Shown here piece after piece: positions 47,801-60,500 of a stretch of DNA of 64,000 bases; within the stretch, counting starts at the first letter, position 1; every line of letters begins with the position of its first letter. A program made the translations under genes and the position numbers. This stretch comes from Cardiocondyla obscurior (taxonomy: Eukaryota > Arthropoda > Insecta > Hymenoptera > Formicidae): NCBI RefSeq assembly GCF_019399895.1, contig NC_091872.1, positions 2,860,395 to 2,924,394 on the forward strand, given 5' to 3'. Below the pieces are notes generated by a model, which worked only from the letters and a program-made list of their open reading frames with translations, made no database searches and was not told where the DNA came from.

Positions 47801-48965
47801 CGCGCTTTGAAAGCGTGAGGTAAGGAGATATAAAAAGAGTGAAGCGCAAATAATTCAGATTTGTAACGGAATGAACGTGATGCTTGAGCGAGAGTAAATG
47901 GCAAATATGGACATCCGGTTTCGTGAATCATCGCTATATTCTTGAGATACAAGTACGTAAGATAGTTAAGAAGATATTCGTGAGCTCGCTACTGTTGTAA
48001 ACGACGAATAAATTAATATTTGAGCCCTGATTAATTTCCAATCTTGAATAATGTAAAATAAAGAAGTGCACGCAGGCACGACGATTACCAGAATTGTTCA
48101 AGTAATAAAAAGTATTTCCAATTTGACTTGCTAATCGTACGTGAACCGAGAATATTAATTTCATATATGTATATATGATATACTTGTTTATACGATAATT
48201 TTTCTTTAACCAGTCCAAATGCTCGAGTATAATTAGCAGACCAACCAACCACGTTGATTGTTCCGAATAATCGTCAGATTAATTTTAAAACCAATTATTA
48301 TAATAAAACAAACGTTATCGAAAGACACTTAATTTTCATTAAAAAAAAAAAAGAAAAAAAAAAGAAGAGGGGGGCAATTTTTTAAGCAACTATTTCGGAT
48401 AATCGCGCGAGGAAATAAAAATGGATCGTCCACGGCGTTACGACGATAGTCGGAAAGGAAGGGACGTGATTCATTCATCGTGACACTTTGACGTAAAACG
48501 GGACGACGATTCCGCTCCCCGTATCTTTCCATCGCGATGCTAATTGTATGAAAGATTCTTTTTTTTCTTCCGCGTCTCGAAGTCAAGCTACGCGGTGGAG
48601 ACGAGGCCGCCGTTCGCGGTGACATAATCGGACGAACGTAAAACCGATTGTCGAATGCGACATCGCCGTCGTTAATCGCACGTGCTCTGTTTTCATTCAC
48701 GTCAACTCCCACCCGTGAACGGCACCACGGTGCGCGTTTACATTCACGCCGCGGTTGGCCGGTGCCAATGGGCCGACGGAGGCCGCCGCCGCCCCGATTG
48801 GCCGGCGCTTACTCGCGGCGTACTACACGAGAGAGAACGAGAGGAATGCGATCGCGTAGCACTATGAATAGAACCGAAGCTCCGGGTCAAGGCATATGAA
48901 ACGAAGCGTCTCTGTCGGCCAGTTCCGACGAGGTGTCCCGGCTCTGGTTTCGATTCCACGGCAAT
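44850..48965. other. Intergenic DNA upstream of the receptor phosphatase
   Basis: No recognisable gene. CpG-rich patches lie at about 45.5-46.6 and 48.4-49.2 kb; the second surrounds the proposed first exon of the phosphatase and is its likely promoter. The frames seen in these patches have no family signature. Poly-A and poly-T runs occur near 46.05, 47.42, 47.66 and 48.34 kb. Confidence 0.45.
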
Positions 48966-51900
48966 ATGGCCGTGCCGCCGTACACGCGACCACGATTCCC
49001 GCAGCATCGTGCCCACAAATCGCACGCCGACCCTACGCTGCTCGCGGTATTGTCGTACGTCCTGCTGGCGAAAGGTATCGATCAAACGCCCAGTGTGAAA
49101 AGTGTGATATTTCCCGCTTCTTGCCCGCCGCCCGCACTCGCCCGTCCGTATGCCAACGCCGCTCCGCACATCCGCTCGCTATTATTACATCAACGAGAAA
49201 ACAGGATATGATTTATTCGCGATGCGCCCGACTTTGGGATGGTGTTCGACGCGGGCCGATAATCAGCGGCACACGTGTATATGCGTGCGTACACGCGTGT
49301 CATTTGTCTTGCTTGCGCTGCGCGTTTACGATTAACGGCCGACGATTGACAAACGAACGATTGACAAATTTTACGTGCGTTTTTGTTCCGTAATATTATC
49401 TCGTTTCTCATCGATTGCGTCAGCTTTCCTTCGCCGCACATTTCACGGTGCATTAATTTTGGTTTTTATTCTATTCCATCGTAATTTATTGGGACTAACG
49501 AATTATTCTTTATATTATTTTTACTGGGAAATATCTGTTGTCGGTCTACGTTTTACCTTGATGTCTTATTGTAAATTGCAACGTGCTCGTTTTAACTAAA
49601 ATCATATGTTATATTTTTGCTACCTGGTAAAGAAAAAAAAAAGGATAAATTCGAAACGCGTACGACGTACAAGTTATGCAATGTTTATAACCCTTCACGG
49701 TGTCGCAAAGCTTCCACTCACTCTACAATCCATATGCAATTTTATTGTTGTTCTTATTATAGATGGTACAAGTGTTTCCTTGACTCATCACCATGCAAAT
49801 GATATTGATTATTACGATGCAACAATCAACAATAGCGATAATATAAGTCCTCCGGAAAAATTTTATCTATTTGCTGAGCAAAAGTGGCATAAGGATACAC
49901 TAGTGCCAATTTCCTTATTGCCCTCTACGAAGGGAATGCCTACGAGATCCCATCACAGGTAAACGCTTACGTGTTTGTGCAAGACCTCACAATACCAGCT
50001 GCAATCACGTCCCAAATATTGTTTCACAAAAGTATATTAAGATATATTCTTTGTCTCAAAGTATTTTTAATACAGAATTCGGCAGTCCGTGACAGGACTG
50101 GATGATGCTGGAATGGATCTCCAAGTGGCTCAACTCAACAGTCAGACAGACAAGGAAGTACATTCCAGGACGACTTTATCATGGCTAGATTGGCATTTGC
50201 CTTACTTTGTAGCGCTTTGTGCAATCACTGGCACTATCCTTTTTACATTCCTAGTAAGTGGTCCCACACTTTTATACAATACAGAAATACGAGTAACTCA
50301 AGTATCTATAATGACGAATGTTTTAACAGATCTTGTTATGGCTACGAAAACAAATGTCGCGTGAAAAAGATACTGAAAATGGCGATCGGCACGGTCTGGT
50401 CGAGGAAGGTGCCGTTTGTCAGCCAGACAAATCAACCAAAGATACAAAGGAGTCTGTGGAAGCTAAGTGGGTTCACGAAGCGTTCGCCAAGCAATCTGCC
50501 CCCAAGTATCCAGTGCGACCAGTTCCTCAGACCTCTTTACCCGAGATGAGAGAATCTACGTCTAAGAATACAATACGACCAGTTCCTCAAAGCTCTTTAC
50601 CCGAGGTAAAAAAAAAAAATCTACCTAGTATCTACATAAACGTTAAAGTATTCACGTTGAAAATAATGAGTTTTACTATGTTATCAGTCCCTGTCAACGC
50701 CCGATCGTAAACCAGAAGCGATACGTATAAAAGCAAAGGGATTGCTAGAGAGACGTGGCTCAAGTACAAGTTTAACAATCGAATTAGCACCAGCCCCCGA
50801 AAGTCCGCCACATATGGTTACTCCTACCCGAGAATGTACAACGGAAGAGTTTCTGCTGAGCGCAGGAAACGTACTGTCCAGAGCGCAGTTGAAAAGGATT
50901 GCCGAAAGCACGGGAACGTTGCATAAAGAGTTTTGGGAGGTGCCGCTAAACCTGCCGGAGAAGGTGGACATTTGTGGCTCGGGCGTGAAGAATCGGTACA
51001 GCTCGGTTTTGCCGAATCCACAAACCAGAGTGATTCTACCAAATACCTCCGACGACCCGCTTGTCGGATACATAAACGCCAACTACATTCGAGTATGTAA
51101 TGATTTTCAATACTAAGAGTTATATCTTAAAAAAAAAAAAAAAAAACTTGCCCAACATATGAAGATATGCAGCGTTTATTTGCAATCAAGTCGAATTGTA
51201 ATCTACAGCGGAAAATGAATTTACAGGGGTACGACGGCGAAAGCGCTAGGTACATAGCGACACAGGGACCATTAGCAAATACGATAGCAGACTTCTGGAA
51301 AATGATCTGGACAGAAAAAGTTCCTGCGATCGTTATGATAACTAGGCTGTACGAAACGTCCAAGCCGAAATGCGAGGCATATTTCCCCTTCGACGTGAAC
51401 AATCGGATACAAGCCGGACCTTTCGTAATTATCGCTAATTATATCGATACGAGAAACGGATATACCGTCAGAACTCTAGAGATCCGGCACGAAGGAGAAA
51501 GGAGACAATTGCAGCACTACTGGTAACTAATTATTTCTGCTAATTACTTTTAATAGCTGCAATTACTAAATTTGCATGTATCAAAATGTGTCTATAGGTA
51601 TGATTCATGGCCGGATCATGCCGTACCTCAAACTGCTGATGCACTCGTTAGCATGGCCGCGGAAGTAAATGATCTACCAGGACCAGTCGTCGTTCATTGC
51701 AGCGCAGGTATAGGACGAACTGGATGTTTTATAGCGATAGGAATAGGAATGATTCAACTCTTAAGAGACGGAAATGTCGACGTGCTGGGTATTTTATGCC
51801 AGATGAGGTAAGGCAATCGATTCCAGAAGCACGCATTAACTTTATGTTAGATTTTCAGAAACGATACAAACGTTCTCCTTTTAATATTTTAGATACGACA

Positions 51901-52004
51901 GAGGAGGGATGGTACAAACGGCTGAACAATATGAATTTATTCATAGAGCACTTTATCTTTTCGAGCAGACACTAGATAGCAAACCGTCGACTTCGTGCAA
52001 TTGA
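48966..52004 (+). CDS. Receptor-type protein tyrosine phosphatase with kinase-interaction motif (PTPRR/STEP group)
   Basis: KIM-type phosphatases dock on MAP kinases and dephosphorylate their tyrosine. Drosophila PTP-ER, which dampens Ras-ERK signalling, is of this type. Exons: 48966-49074, 49763-49958, 50076-50253, 50330-50605, 50688-51092, 51227-51522, 51598-51807 and 51893-52004; 1782 bases, 593 residues. Proposed signal region ends LLAVLSYVLLAK. A short ectodomain precedes a membrane helix (YFVALCAITGTILFTFLILL, about 145-165), a Pro/Ser-rich juxtamembrane part with an internal repeat, and the KIM GLLERRGSSTSLTIEL (about 271-286). In the PTP domain, GYINANYIR, the WPD loop DSWPDHAVP and the P-loop VHCSAGIGRTG (catalytic Cys about 521) are intact. 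It ends KPSTSCN*. The first exon is inferred from its donor and matching phase; all later exons are secure. An AATAAA lies near 52.65 kb. Confidence 0.93.
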
Positions 52005-54185
52005 ATTGATATAACTGCTACTATAGGAATTTCTTTCGCTTATTCTTTCGTGAAACGGGGCTTTATTGTTGCCTAAGAGAATGTCACTTCGCGCAGGGCT
52101 ATGTGCTTATCATAAAAAGGAAAGAAACAAATTTCTAACGAATCTCAATGTTAGCCTGTGAACCGACGCTCTCATCTTTAATCTCAATATTTAAACGAGT
52201 TGCGCCTCGTTTAATAAGCTGCCATTTTCTACTGCCATGACAAATCGTTGACAATTGATATCAATCACAGAGCTCAAGGTATTAAACAAAAGAAGGAAAA
52301 AGAAAAAAAGAAAAAAAAAAAGGGGGAGGGGAAAAGAAAGAAAAAGGTTCACCGTCGGAGTGCATTTTCTAAGCAGGTGCTTTTTAAAACTAAAGTATCA
52401 TAAATAGTTTAACGAAGAAGGGATATTTATGTTTAAAATAACGCGCGACTTGAACAGCGCGGCACGTACGCTTACAAATCAAGATTATATTATTTTATAT
52501 AAGTTAAAAATTAGAAATAATATTTAAATACGGCGATAACGTATTCACGACTCGAATCGTAAAATTTATATCTAAAGATCAGATGCTGAACTTGGGATTT
52601 AATTATCCACACATTCCTCGTGTGTTAGGAAGTAGTTGATAAATTCCAATAAAGATTTAAATATACAAAGATGTGTAGAAACGGTTTCGTGATCGTGTTA
52701 ACGTAATTGACGACACTAACACTGAATATACTTGTACAATATTCTTCGCTATTATCTCGGCGCATCGCGATGAAGTAGACACATGACAAAAATTAACTAA
52801 ATTGTCCCAATGTGTAAGAGATTAAGCGTAATTACTTTAATATACTGGTATATAACGTTAAATGTGAAATTATATGCGCGCGCGCGAGGATGTGTACGTG
52901 TGGCTGTGCGTCTGTGTGTGCGTGTGTGAGCGCACACGCGATTAATTGTTAAAACGATTACTAATTTACGGGACCCAAATCGACTAAACATCTCATATTT
53001 TTAGTTTCCATTTTAAAGTACACTTTACGATCTGTTGCTTTCATTTAATCGATTAAGACTGAACACGAATAGTACAAGATGATTTAAACGCAAAAAGGGG
53101 AAAAAAAGAGATAAGAGATTCAACAATAAATAATCTCAACGAGAGTCAATTTGATAGAGAAATACGAGGTGCAAATGTTGTCACAGCGACTGTACTTGTA
53201 ATGTGCCCAAGTAGCAGATCAATATTCTTAATTATATTGAACTGCGTTACTCGGATATGTCCACGAGTGTACTTCGCTTCCTCTAACAATCTTTCACATT
53301 TATTTATCAAATTGAGACTGATTTAATATAATAATTATTTATATTGTAATTTAACTTAATAATAAAAGACCTTTAGCGATTAGAGGTAAAATTATACTTA
53401 TTCAAAATGAGAAATATTATTAAAGGAAGTAAACGCATAATATATAATCTTCACTCTTGTGCTTTATGTAAAAAAAAAAAAAAGGATGGATCTGGATTTA
53501 TTTATCTCACCGTGAAATTAATATAGGACGAAAGAAACTGAATGTACGATAATTGTGAAAATCGGAAATGTAAAATGCCTTCGCCTGGCGACACTTCTAA
53601 CGAGAATCAATATCACGGTCAACTGTGACGTTTCTCGATTTCAATACGTGAAATTCGGATCGACTTGGGTTTGAACTATTGCCACGAATTTGGATGACAA
53701 TAAGCGATCATCACGGCGTTAATTACGTTCTGTTAATTGACGGAGACGCGATTAATCCTTCTCGGCCGCTAATACTTTTCCTAGACTATTTCATAGACAG
53801 TAGAGAGATGATAATCGACGAGATATATTATAAATACGTAAAGTTCTTGGCAGTGTCAGCTCGAGTAACGTTTAAATTCATGATGCGTGCACTGCATGGA
53901 GTTGGATGTGATACCAGACTCGTTTTTGCACGGTCCACCTCGATCCAATTTACATGAATAAAAATTCAAACTATACGAAGTGTAATCCGGCTCTTGCATG
54001 CACACAATAACATACAACGCTATCATATATGCGGCGTGGGTAAAGAAAGTAATATCTTTCGACATATATCCAGAATATTGCAGCTTCATCGCTTATCTAT
54101 CGTTTACGAATCGTTGATTTGAAGGCTTTGAAAAACGCATGTATATTTATGTATATACATAGGCGTATATACGTACATGTAGAAT

Positions 54186-54260
54186 ATATATATATATATA
54201 CACAAGTATATACATATATGTGTGTGTGCGCGTGTGTGTGTGTGTGTGCGTGCATATCGC
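54186..54260. repeat. Compound (TA)n / (TG)n microsatellite
   Basis: Runs of TA followed by TATG and TGTG/CGTG units. Short frames read from it are low-complexity and not genes. Confidence 0.8.
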
Positions 54261-55755
54261 GTGTATATAAATTGTACAAAGGCAGAGGGAAGCAACGAGA
54301 GAAATTATTTAAGAGTACGCATTTTGTTTAAAAGAGACATTATTTATGAATGCGCAAAGTTGCAGGTGATTTGTGCGCAAATGTATTAATAGGCAATGGA
54401 TAATAAACGATAACAATAATAATTATATAACAATAATGAATAGCAAAGGTAATAAGAATAATTTTAGCAACCCCTCGGTGTTCAATTGTACTTATGGTGT
54501 AATAAATGTTTATAGTGTCCATACATAGATACCGTGTATTAAATGTGTGACTTCCAATATCTACCGGCAGTCGAGATCGAGTTTGCTTTAAAATCTTTTA
54601 TCCCGAAGTGATACGACATTTGGCGAGAAACGTCGCGCGAGTCGTCGCTTACGAAAATTTCGAGGAGAACCGATAGTTCCTTGCGTCACGATCGGAAGAG
54701 CGGAGGAAAGAACGAAACGGTCGGTGGAGAAAAAATTGCGACAGCACGGAACGCGGCAGCGTCTCGAAACGACATACATGATCGTCGAGGTAACCGGACG
54801 ATTTAACAATTATGTATTTTGTACTCACGTGCAGGAACTAGTCGAAGCAGCCGTCGATATCGTCGCCAGTTGGGTGTGCAGGACCCGCAGACTTCGCAGG
54901 ATCGCCGCCGGAAAGTCGTCCAAGCGGCCGATGACTCTGTCACGTCGTTCCATCTCGTCGATCTCTCAAAGAGTAACCAACGCACTTCCGTATTCACATT
55001 CAACGCATCGTTGCACGTGCTCACACACCTTCGCCCGTCTCTCTCTCAACGTCTCCGCAAGAAATCACGCGTTAAATCCCCTCGGAAAAAACCGCACGAT
55101 TCCATCTTACGCGACTCGTGCCGTGCGATTCCGCGCAAACGTTCGAAGTGAACTAAGCCGCGTCACGTGATCAACCGTCGCGTCGCTCGAGAAGTCGGTG
55201 TCGTCGGTGACAAAGTGGCGGCGCTGCAGGTGCCTTTGAGAATGTGTTGGATACCCTGAAAGACGGATATGGCGTTTGCTGCGGCGATGGCGACTAGCGT
55301 ACGTGATCATGTCGTGGTGTGCGTTGAGTCTCACACGGAGTACGTGTGTACGTGTGCCATCGAGCGCCGGTCGTCAAGGACTGCGCGTACGGAAGAACGC
55401 GCCCTACCACTACTTTCCCCCTACTCGGCGGCTGAGGGAGGGGATCGAGCGGAAAAAGTCACATACGCTAGCCGCCGTCGCTGCCCATAAATGCCATATT
55501 TGCCTTATAATGCTTATAATATAGTACGTACTGACCGGCTAAGCGTTCGTTCTGCGGCGACGGCGGTAATGTTCCAATCTTTTAATCTTTCCAATTTTTT
55601 AAGCGAAACGTGCGATTGAGAGAGAACGTCCGAAAACAGTCGTCTACTAGTAAAAGCGTACTACACTCTCTCACTCGCACGCGTTCGTTTAACCGGGTGC
55701 GCACGAGACAAACGAATATATTATTCGAACGCCGATATTTCGGTCTGTTCTATCC

Positions 55756-55843
55756 GCATACACCGCGCGCCGGTATAGCGTCAAATAAGATATTCATTTA
55801 TGTTTTTAATTAATTTGACGCTATGCCGGCGCGCGGTGTATGC
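55756..55843. repeat. Long near-perfect inverted repeat (31-bp arms, 26-base loop)
   Basis: The left arm 55756-55786 (beginning GCATACACCGCGCGCC) and right arm 55813-55843 (ending GGCGCGCGGTGTATGC) are reverse complements, except for one position that would be a G-U pair in RNA. The AT-rich loop is 26 bases. The arms are GC-rich in the middle. It could be a cruciform-forming palindrome, the fold of a small transposon, or a hairpin RNA precursor. It sits at the edge of a CpG-rich island. Confidence 0.85.
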
Positions 55844-57506
55844 TTCAAATTTATTTTATTGCAAAAAATAAATTTACATTACATTACATTAAAAAAATTT
55901 ACTGTTAAAAATTATCTATTTACTTTTTGTATTGTAAAAATCTATATTTTTATATAATTCAGTATCTGCTAAGTGTTCGTAAATTAATATACTTTCAGAT
56001 AGAAAAAGAAAATTCTTTATAATCGAATTTAACAACGCTTATACAACAGAAACTAATTCGTAAATATCTTCGTTATAATTAACGTAAAATACATCAGGTG
56101 AATTCATTTAATAATATGTATTCCGTGAATAACGGAGAATGAATCTCCGAGGGTGAACGATTCAATTTTCCCTGAGAAACATCTCGGTGGATAGGCAAAT
56201 GTGGTGTATGCTTTAAAAATAATGTCGTTCGGAGCTCGTTACGATGCGCGATACTTGGCTGTAGCATTGCGCATTTCGCAACAATTTTTTCTTATTTATT
56301 AAATTAAACTAAGGCGCAAATATGACTTAATAAAAAAAAATAACGAGCAACGTTTGATAATAGACACGACTAACATAAATTTTCTGAAACAAAACTAATA
56401 CCGAAATATGTAATTTTTTTTTTCTAATTCAAATAAATTAAAATAAACCTTATCCATATTTTTTTTATTATTGCCCTAGTCACAAAATGCGCCTATAAAC
56501 GAACGACTAATAAAAATGATAAAAATGAGTGATCACGCGACGCAAATTCGTGATAATGCGAAACTCGTGGCTGTCGAGTTTCGCAACTGCGAAAAACGCA
56601 CGCGTTAAACAAAAAAAAAAAAAAAAGAAACGCTGGATATCGCGGAACGCTTAATACAAAACTGAATCGTGAAAGCTCGCTTGGTCGGCGCGAATGAATC
56701 TAGAAATCGAGCGCGATTCTCTTTCAAAAAATTCGCTTGCTTGTTAAATGTATAATTTATTGTCACGAGAAACGCGTCGATTGTTGCGTTGTGATTGCCG
56801 AAAGCTTTTGTTAAACAATTTCCTAAGAAGCTCCTTCGTAAGCGACGAACTCGCACGGGTAAAGACGCAGCGAACGTAAATTCGTTACGACGGGATTATT
56901 GCTGATCCAGCAGCAATTTCTCGTCTCCATTCACGCACATTTTAGAATAATACATTCTCAGACTAAATCGCTATTCTTTTTCGCTGCCCTTTCGCGCCGA
57001 AATGTACGTCGCTTGTCTGTTCCGTCACAACATGACGAATCGCTCGCGAGTTATCCGCATGGTCATCGTTCCGAAACGCACGGATATCTTCGTGGATGAT
57101 AGTGGTGCATCGTAATCGTCGCTATTGTCAATGTCAGTCGATCAGCAGTTTGAGCGCGTCTTTATCATCGCGTACGCGCATCGAACATCGTCTCCGCTAC
57201 CCGATATTGCGCGCTACTTTCATCCGAAAAGCCTTCGCCTCTGGACTTTCATTACATTTACGATACACGCGAAACCGTCGTCGAGATTAACTTACACACG
57301 TGATTTACAAAAATGAGTGGAACGTATGCTGGAAGGGACTGTTGTGTTGTGACAACGACGACGACGACGATTTCGTATCCGTGCGAAGGCGAAGGCTTTG
57401 TAACGAAGTAACGATCGAGTGTTGGAGGGCAGTTAAGTCACGCGCTAAAATTTAATGGTCCCACGCGGTGGCCGACGTTGATGACACCGCAACGGAGTTC
57501 GGTCGT

Positions 57507-60500
57507 TTACTTGTTGTGCACCAGATTCAGGAACTCCTCGCGAGTCTTCGGATCGTCCCGGAACACACCTAGCATCGTCGAGGTCACTGTCTTGCTGTTA
57601 ATCTTCTGCACACCTCTCATTACCATACACATGTGCCTGCAATAAATGCAAAATAATTTTTTTACTTTTTAATTCTAATACCGAGTTTGTGTGTGCCGTG
57701 TATATAATTAAATATGCGGTAAGTCACTAAAGAAAATCACAAAAAAAGAAACCGTACCGTTAGAGCTCGTGTAACAGATATACTCGAATGTCATAATCGG
57801 ATTCTGATATTTTACCTTCGCGAGAAACAGACATTATCGATTCGCAAGCGGGAGGATTTGATTAACTGATACATATCGTATCGCGAGCAGGTTTTCTGAC
57901 TTGGGGAAATACGTGCGTGCCCCGATGTCGTAATTTGACGACCGCACGTCGCTCGTAACGATCCGTAATCGCTCTAGTCTGTTATCGGTTTATCATTTTT
58001 ATAGAATAAATCGACTTAATTAGTCGTTTATCCTCGAGTCGAGCAAAAAGTCAACGTTTCTAAATTATTTGCGCAAGCTGCGACGAGAATAGCGCTGGTT
58101 TTCGCGAAAATAACACCCCGTTAAGGGTTATTAATTATTGGTTTATCAATCTCGCGGGATAAGTCGGCTGGTGAGGCAATATTATAAATTATTCGCGCAC
58201 TAAAAATAGTGTTGGTGCGCGTGAAAATAACGCCGGTAATAGCATTACTCGTGCGACAAGATGACAAAAATACTTAGCCCTAATGCCTGCCGGGGTAATG
58301 TTACCAATAAAGATCTATTTGCATAAACGAAGCATTCTCGGAAGATATCTTTCGATTATGATTCTATTATCTGATATTTCAGATAAAAACGCAACTGTCG
58401 GAAGTCACGAACGTAACATGATCTTCCTGTTCTTTTTTGCTCACGATTGCGTCAGGCATGCTCCACGTGCTTTTTCCATATTAATCACACGACACGATTA
58501 ACAACCCCAGCTGGTCATCGAGGTGACATTTGCACACCCCCGCTCAATTTATTGCTCGCACTAATGCATACGTCGTGTAACAAATAACCGGATCATTACG
58601 TGAGTGCTTTAATAATAATTATATGCAACACGTTCACGTGGTGGCACAAGGTCGTGTTTCTTCGAGATCGTTTCACTTGCAAAAAGTACTCTGCAAGCCG
58701 TATATAACCACTGATTGAAAGGAAAACTGCCTTAATCGACTTGACATCGTGGTCTCGCCCAAAGTCTCTTATAAGTAAAATATATATAATTAAAAATTAT
58801 TTTACATACATATACATTACTATGTATTGTGTAGTTATATAATTTTATTATGTCATTATATTGATTAAAACTTTATACGTACACTCCTTCGACCACAACG
58901 GCAACTCCCGCAGGCTGCACAGCCTTCGTGACCGCTATCGCAATTTGTTTCGTAAGCCGCTCTTGGACTTGGAGTCTTCTGCTGAAAATCTCGACGATTC
59001 TGCGAACAAGAAATTCTCATATCAAGATCATTTTTAGAAACTTCGGGTTACCGGAGCCGTTAAAATCAAGGTCGAGTGCATACATAAATATTCTTTCTTT
59101 CCCCAAATCCATTACTAGGGAGGATACTTATAAAAAAATAAAATAAAAAAATTGTTTTAATGGTTTTGAAGTACACTTTCGTTTGGCCAACGCACTGAAA
59201 GTGTTATATAGGTTCTGTTTCCATTATCGAACGTTTACTTCGCTTTTAAGCGGGTGTTTAACGAGTAAATGGAGACCCCGGGCCGTTACCCGCGTGAAAG
59301 TGCTTACGGTCTTAGGCGACCAGTCTCGTCATATTCTTTCTTTTCGCGATAATATGTCACTGATCAAGGCCAGGACTAGTGGACGTACAACTCGATAAAA
59401 TAGTTCGAGTGGCGATCGTATATATTATAGATTCCAAACAGAGAAGCGGAGAATCCTTCTTTCTGATTTATGCAAATGCAGATTACTACGCAATGTTACA
59501 CTTTAGAAAAAGAAAAAAAAAAAACATAACGTATAAATTAGACATTCATCAATACTTAACGTTAATAAATAGTTGGCACTAACGAAGGAAAAATGTATGT
59601 GGCAGAATTGTAATTAAACGTTTTATTTAAGCAAAAAAAAAAAAATTCGTCCTTTTGACTTGCAGATAATGCAGATATATTTGATATCGAGTTAATCACT
59701 CGTAATTAAAAAAAAAAAAATCGGTAAACCGGATAAGATCTTTAATTATTTATTATTCAACGTGATTACCTGGCAAGTTTACTGAGGCCCAGTACTTTTT
59801 TGCAGGGTAGATAACCAATCGACACTTTGCCGTAAAACGGTACCAAATGATGTTCGCACATGGAGAACATCTCGATATCTTTTACCACCACCATCTCGTC
59901 GTGATCTTCGTCAAATATCGCATCGTTAATTACATCTGTAACAATAATATTTTTATATTAAATTAAGCCATACAACAATTTCGTCAATAAATATTATAAT
60001 CCTTAACGAGTTTCATAAATTGCAACATTTGCATATATTATAATCAAGTATATCGAGCAGATCTTTGGTGACGTGCGATCTTTTTAACTTAAGCGACATT
60101 TAGAAGGTGAGCATTGTTTCGCGAAAGAAACGTTCTTTCGTCCCAGTAGTCGGGTTATCCTGGCTGTGATTCATTCGATATTGACCTACTTGCTGCACCA
60201 TGGATTTTAGTGGTGGTGCATACATACGAGCGGACGGTTGGCATGTGCCTGTTGCTAGATAATGGTAGTGCTCTCCGCACGGTTTCCACGGCAACCTTAA
60301 CAAGAAACACCCTCGTGATATTCGACAACGATGAATGAAACGAATTCGTCTAACCGGCCACAATCAGCCTTTAAGTTTTCCAAATTGATTGCGTAGATAA
60401 GGGTGGGCCTGATCATAATTTTTAATTCGCCGAGTTCGCGAGGAAATTTCCTCTCCTCTGGCATCTCCTGCTAAAGAATACTCTCTGACTATAGAGCACG

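Larger units (their letters stand above)
52005..57506. other. Intergenic: phosphatase 3' region to GTP cyclohydrolase 3' region
   Basis: The phosphatase 3' UTR probably ends near AATAAA at about 52.65 kb. Beyond that I see no gene. GT/GC-type repeats lie near 52.88-52.94 kb and TA/TG repeats at 54.16-54.26 kb. A CpG-rich island lies at about 54.55-55.76 kb, followed directly by a long hairpin at 55756-55843, then AT-rich DNA to about 56.5 kb. Overlapping frames in the island have no family signature. Confidence 0.45.

Noticed and set aside
54724..55524. Several overlapping frames in the 54.6-55.5 kb CpG island
   Set aside because: They are Arg/Ser-rich and overlap in multiple frames on both strands, with no family signature or convincing splice partners.
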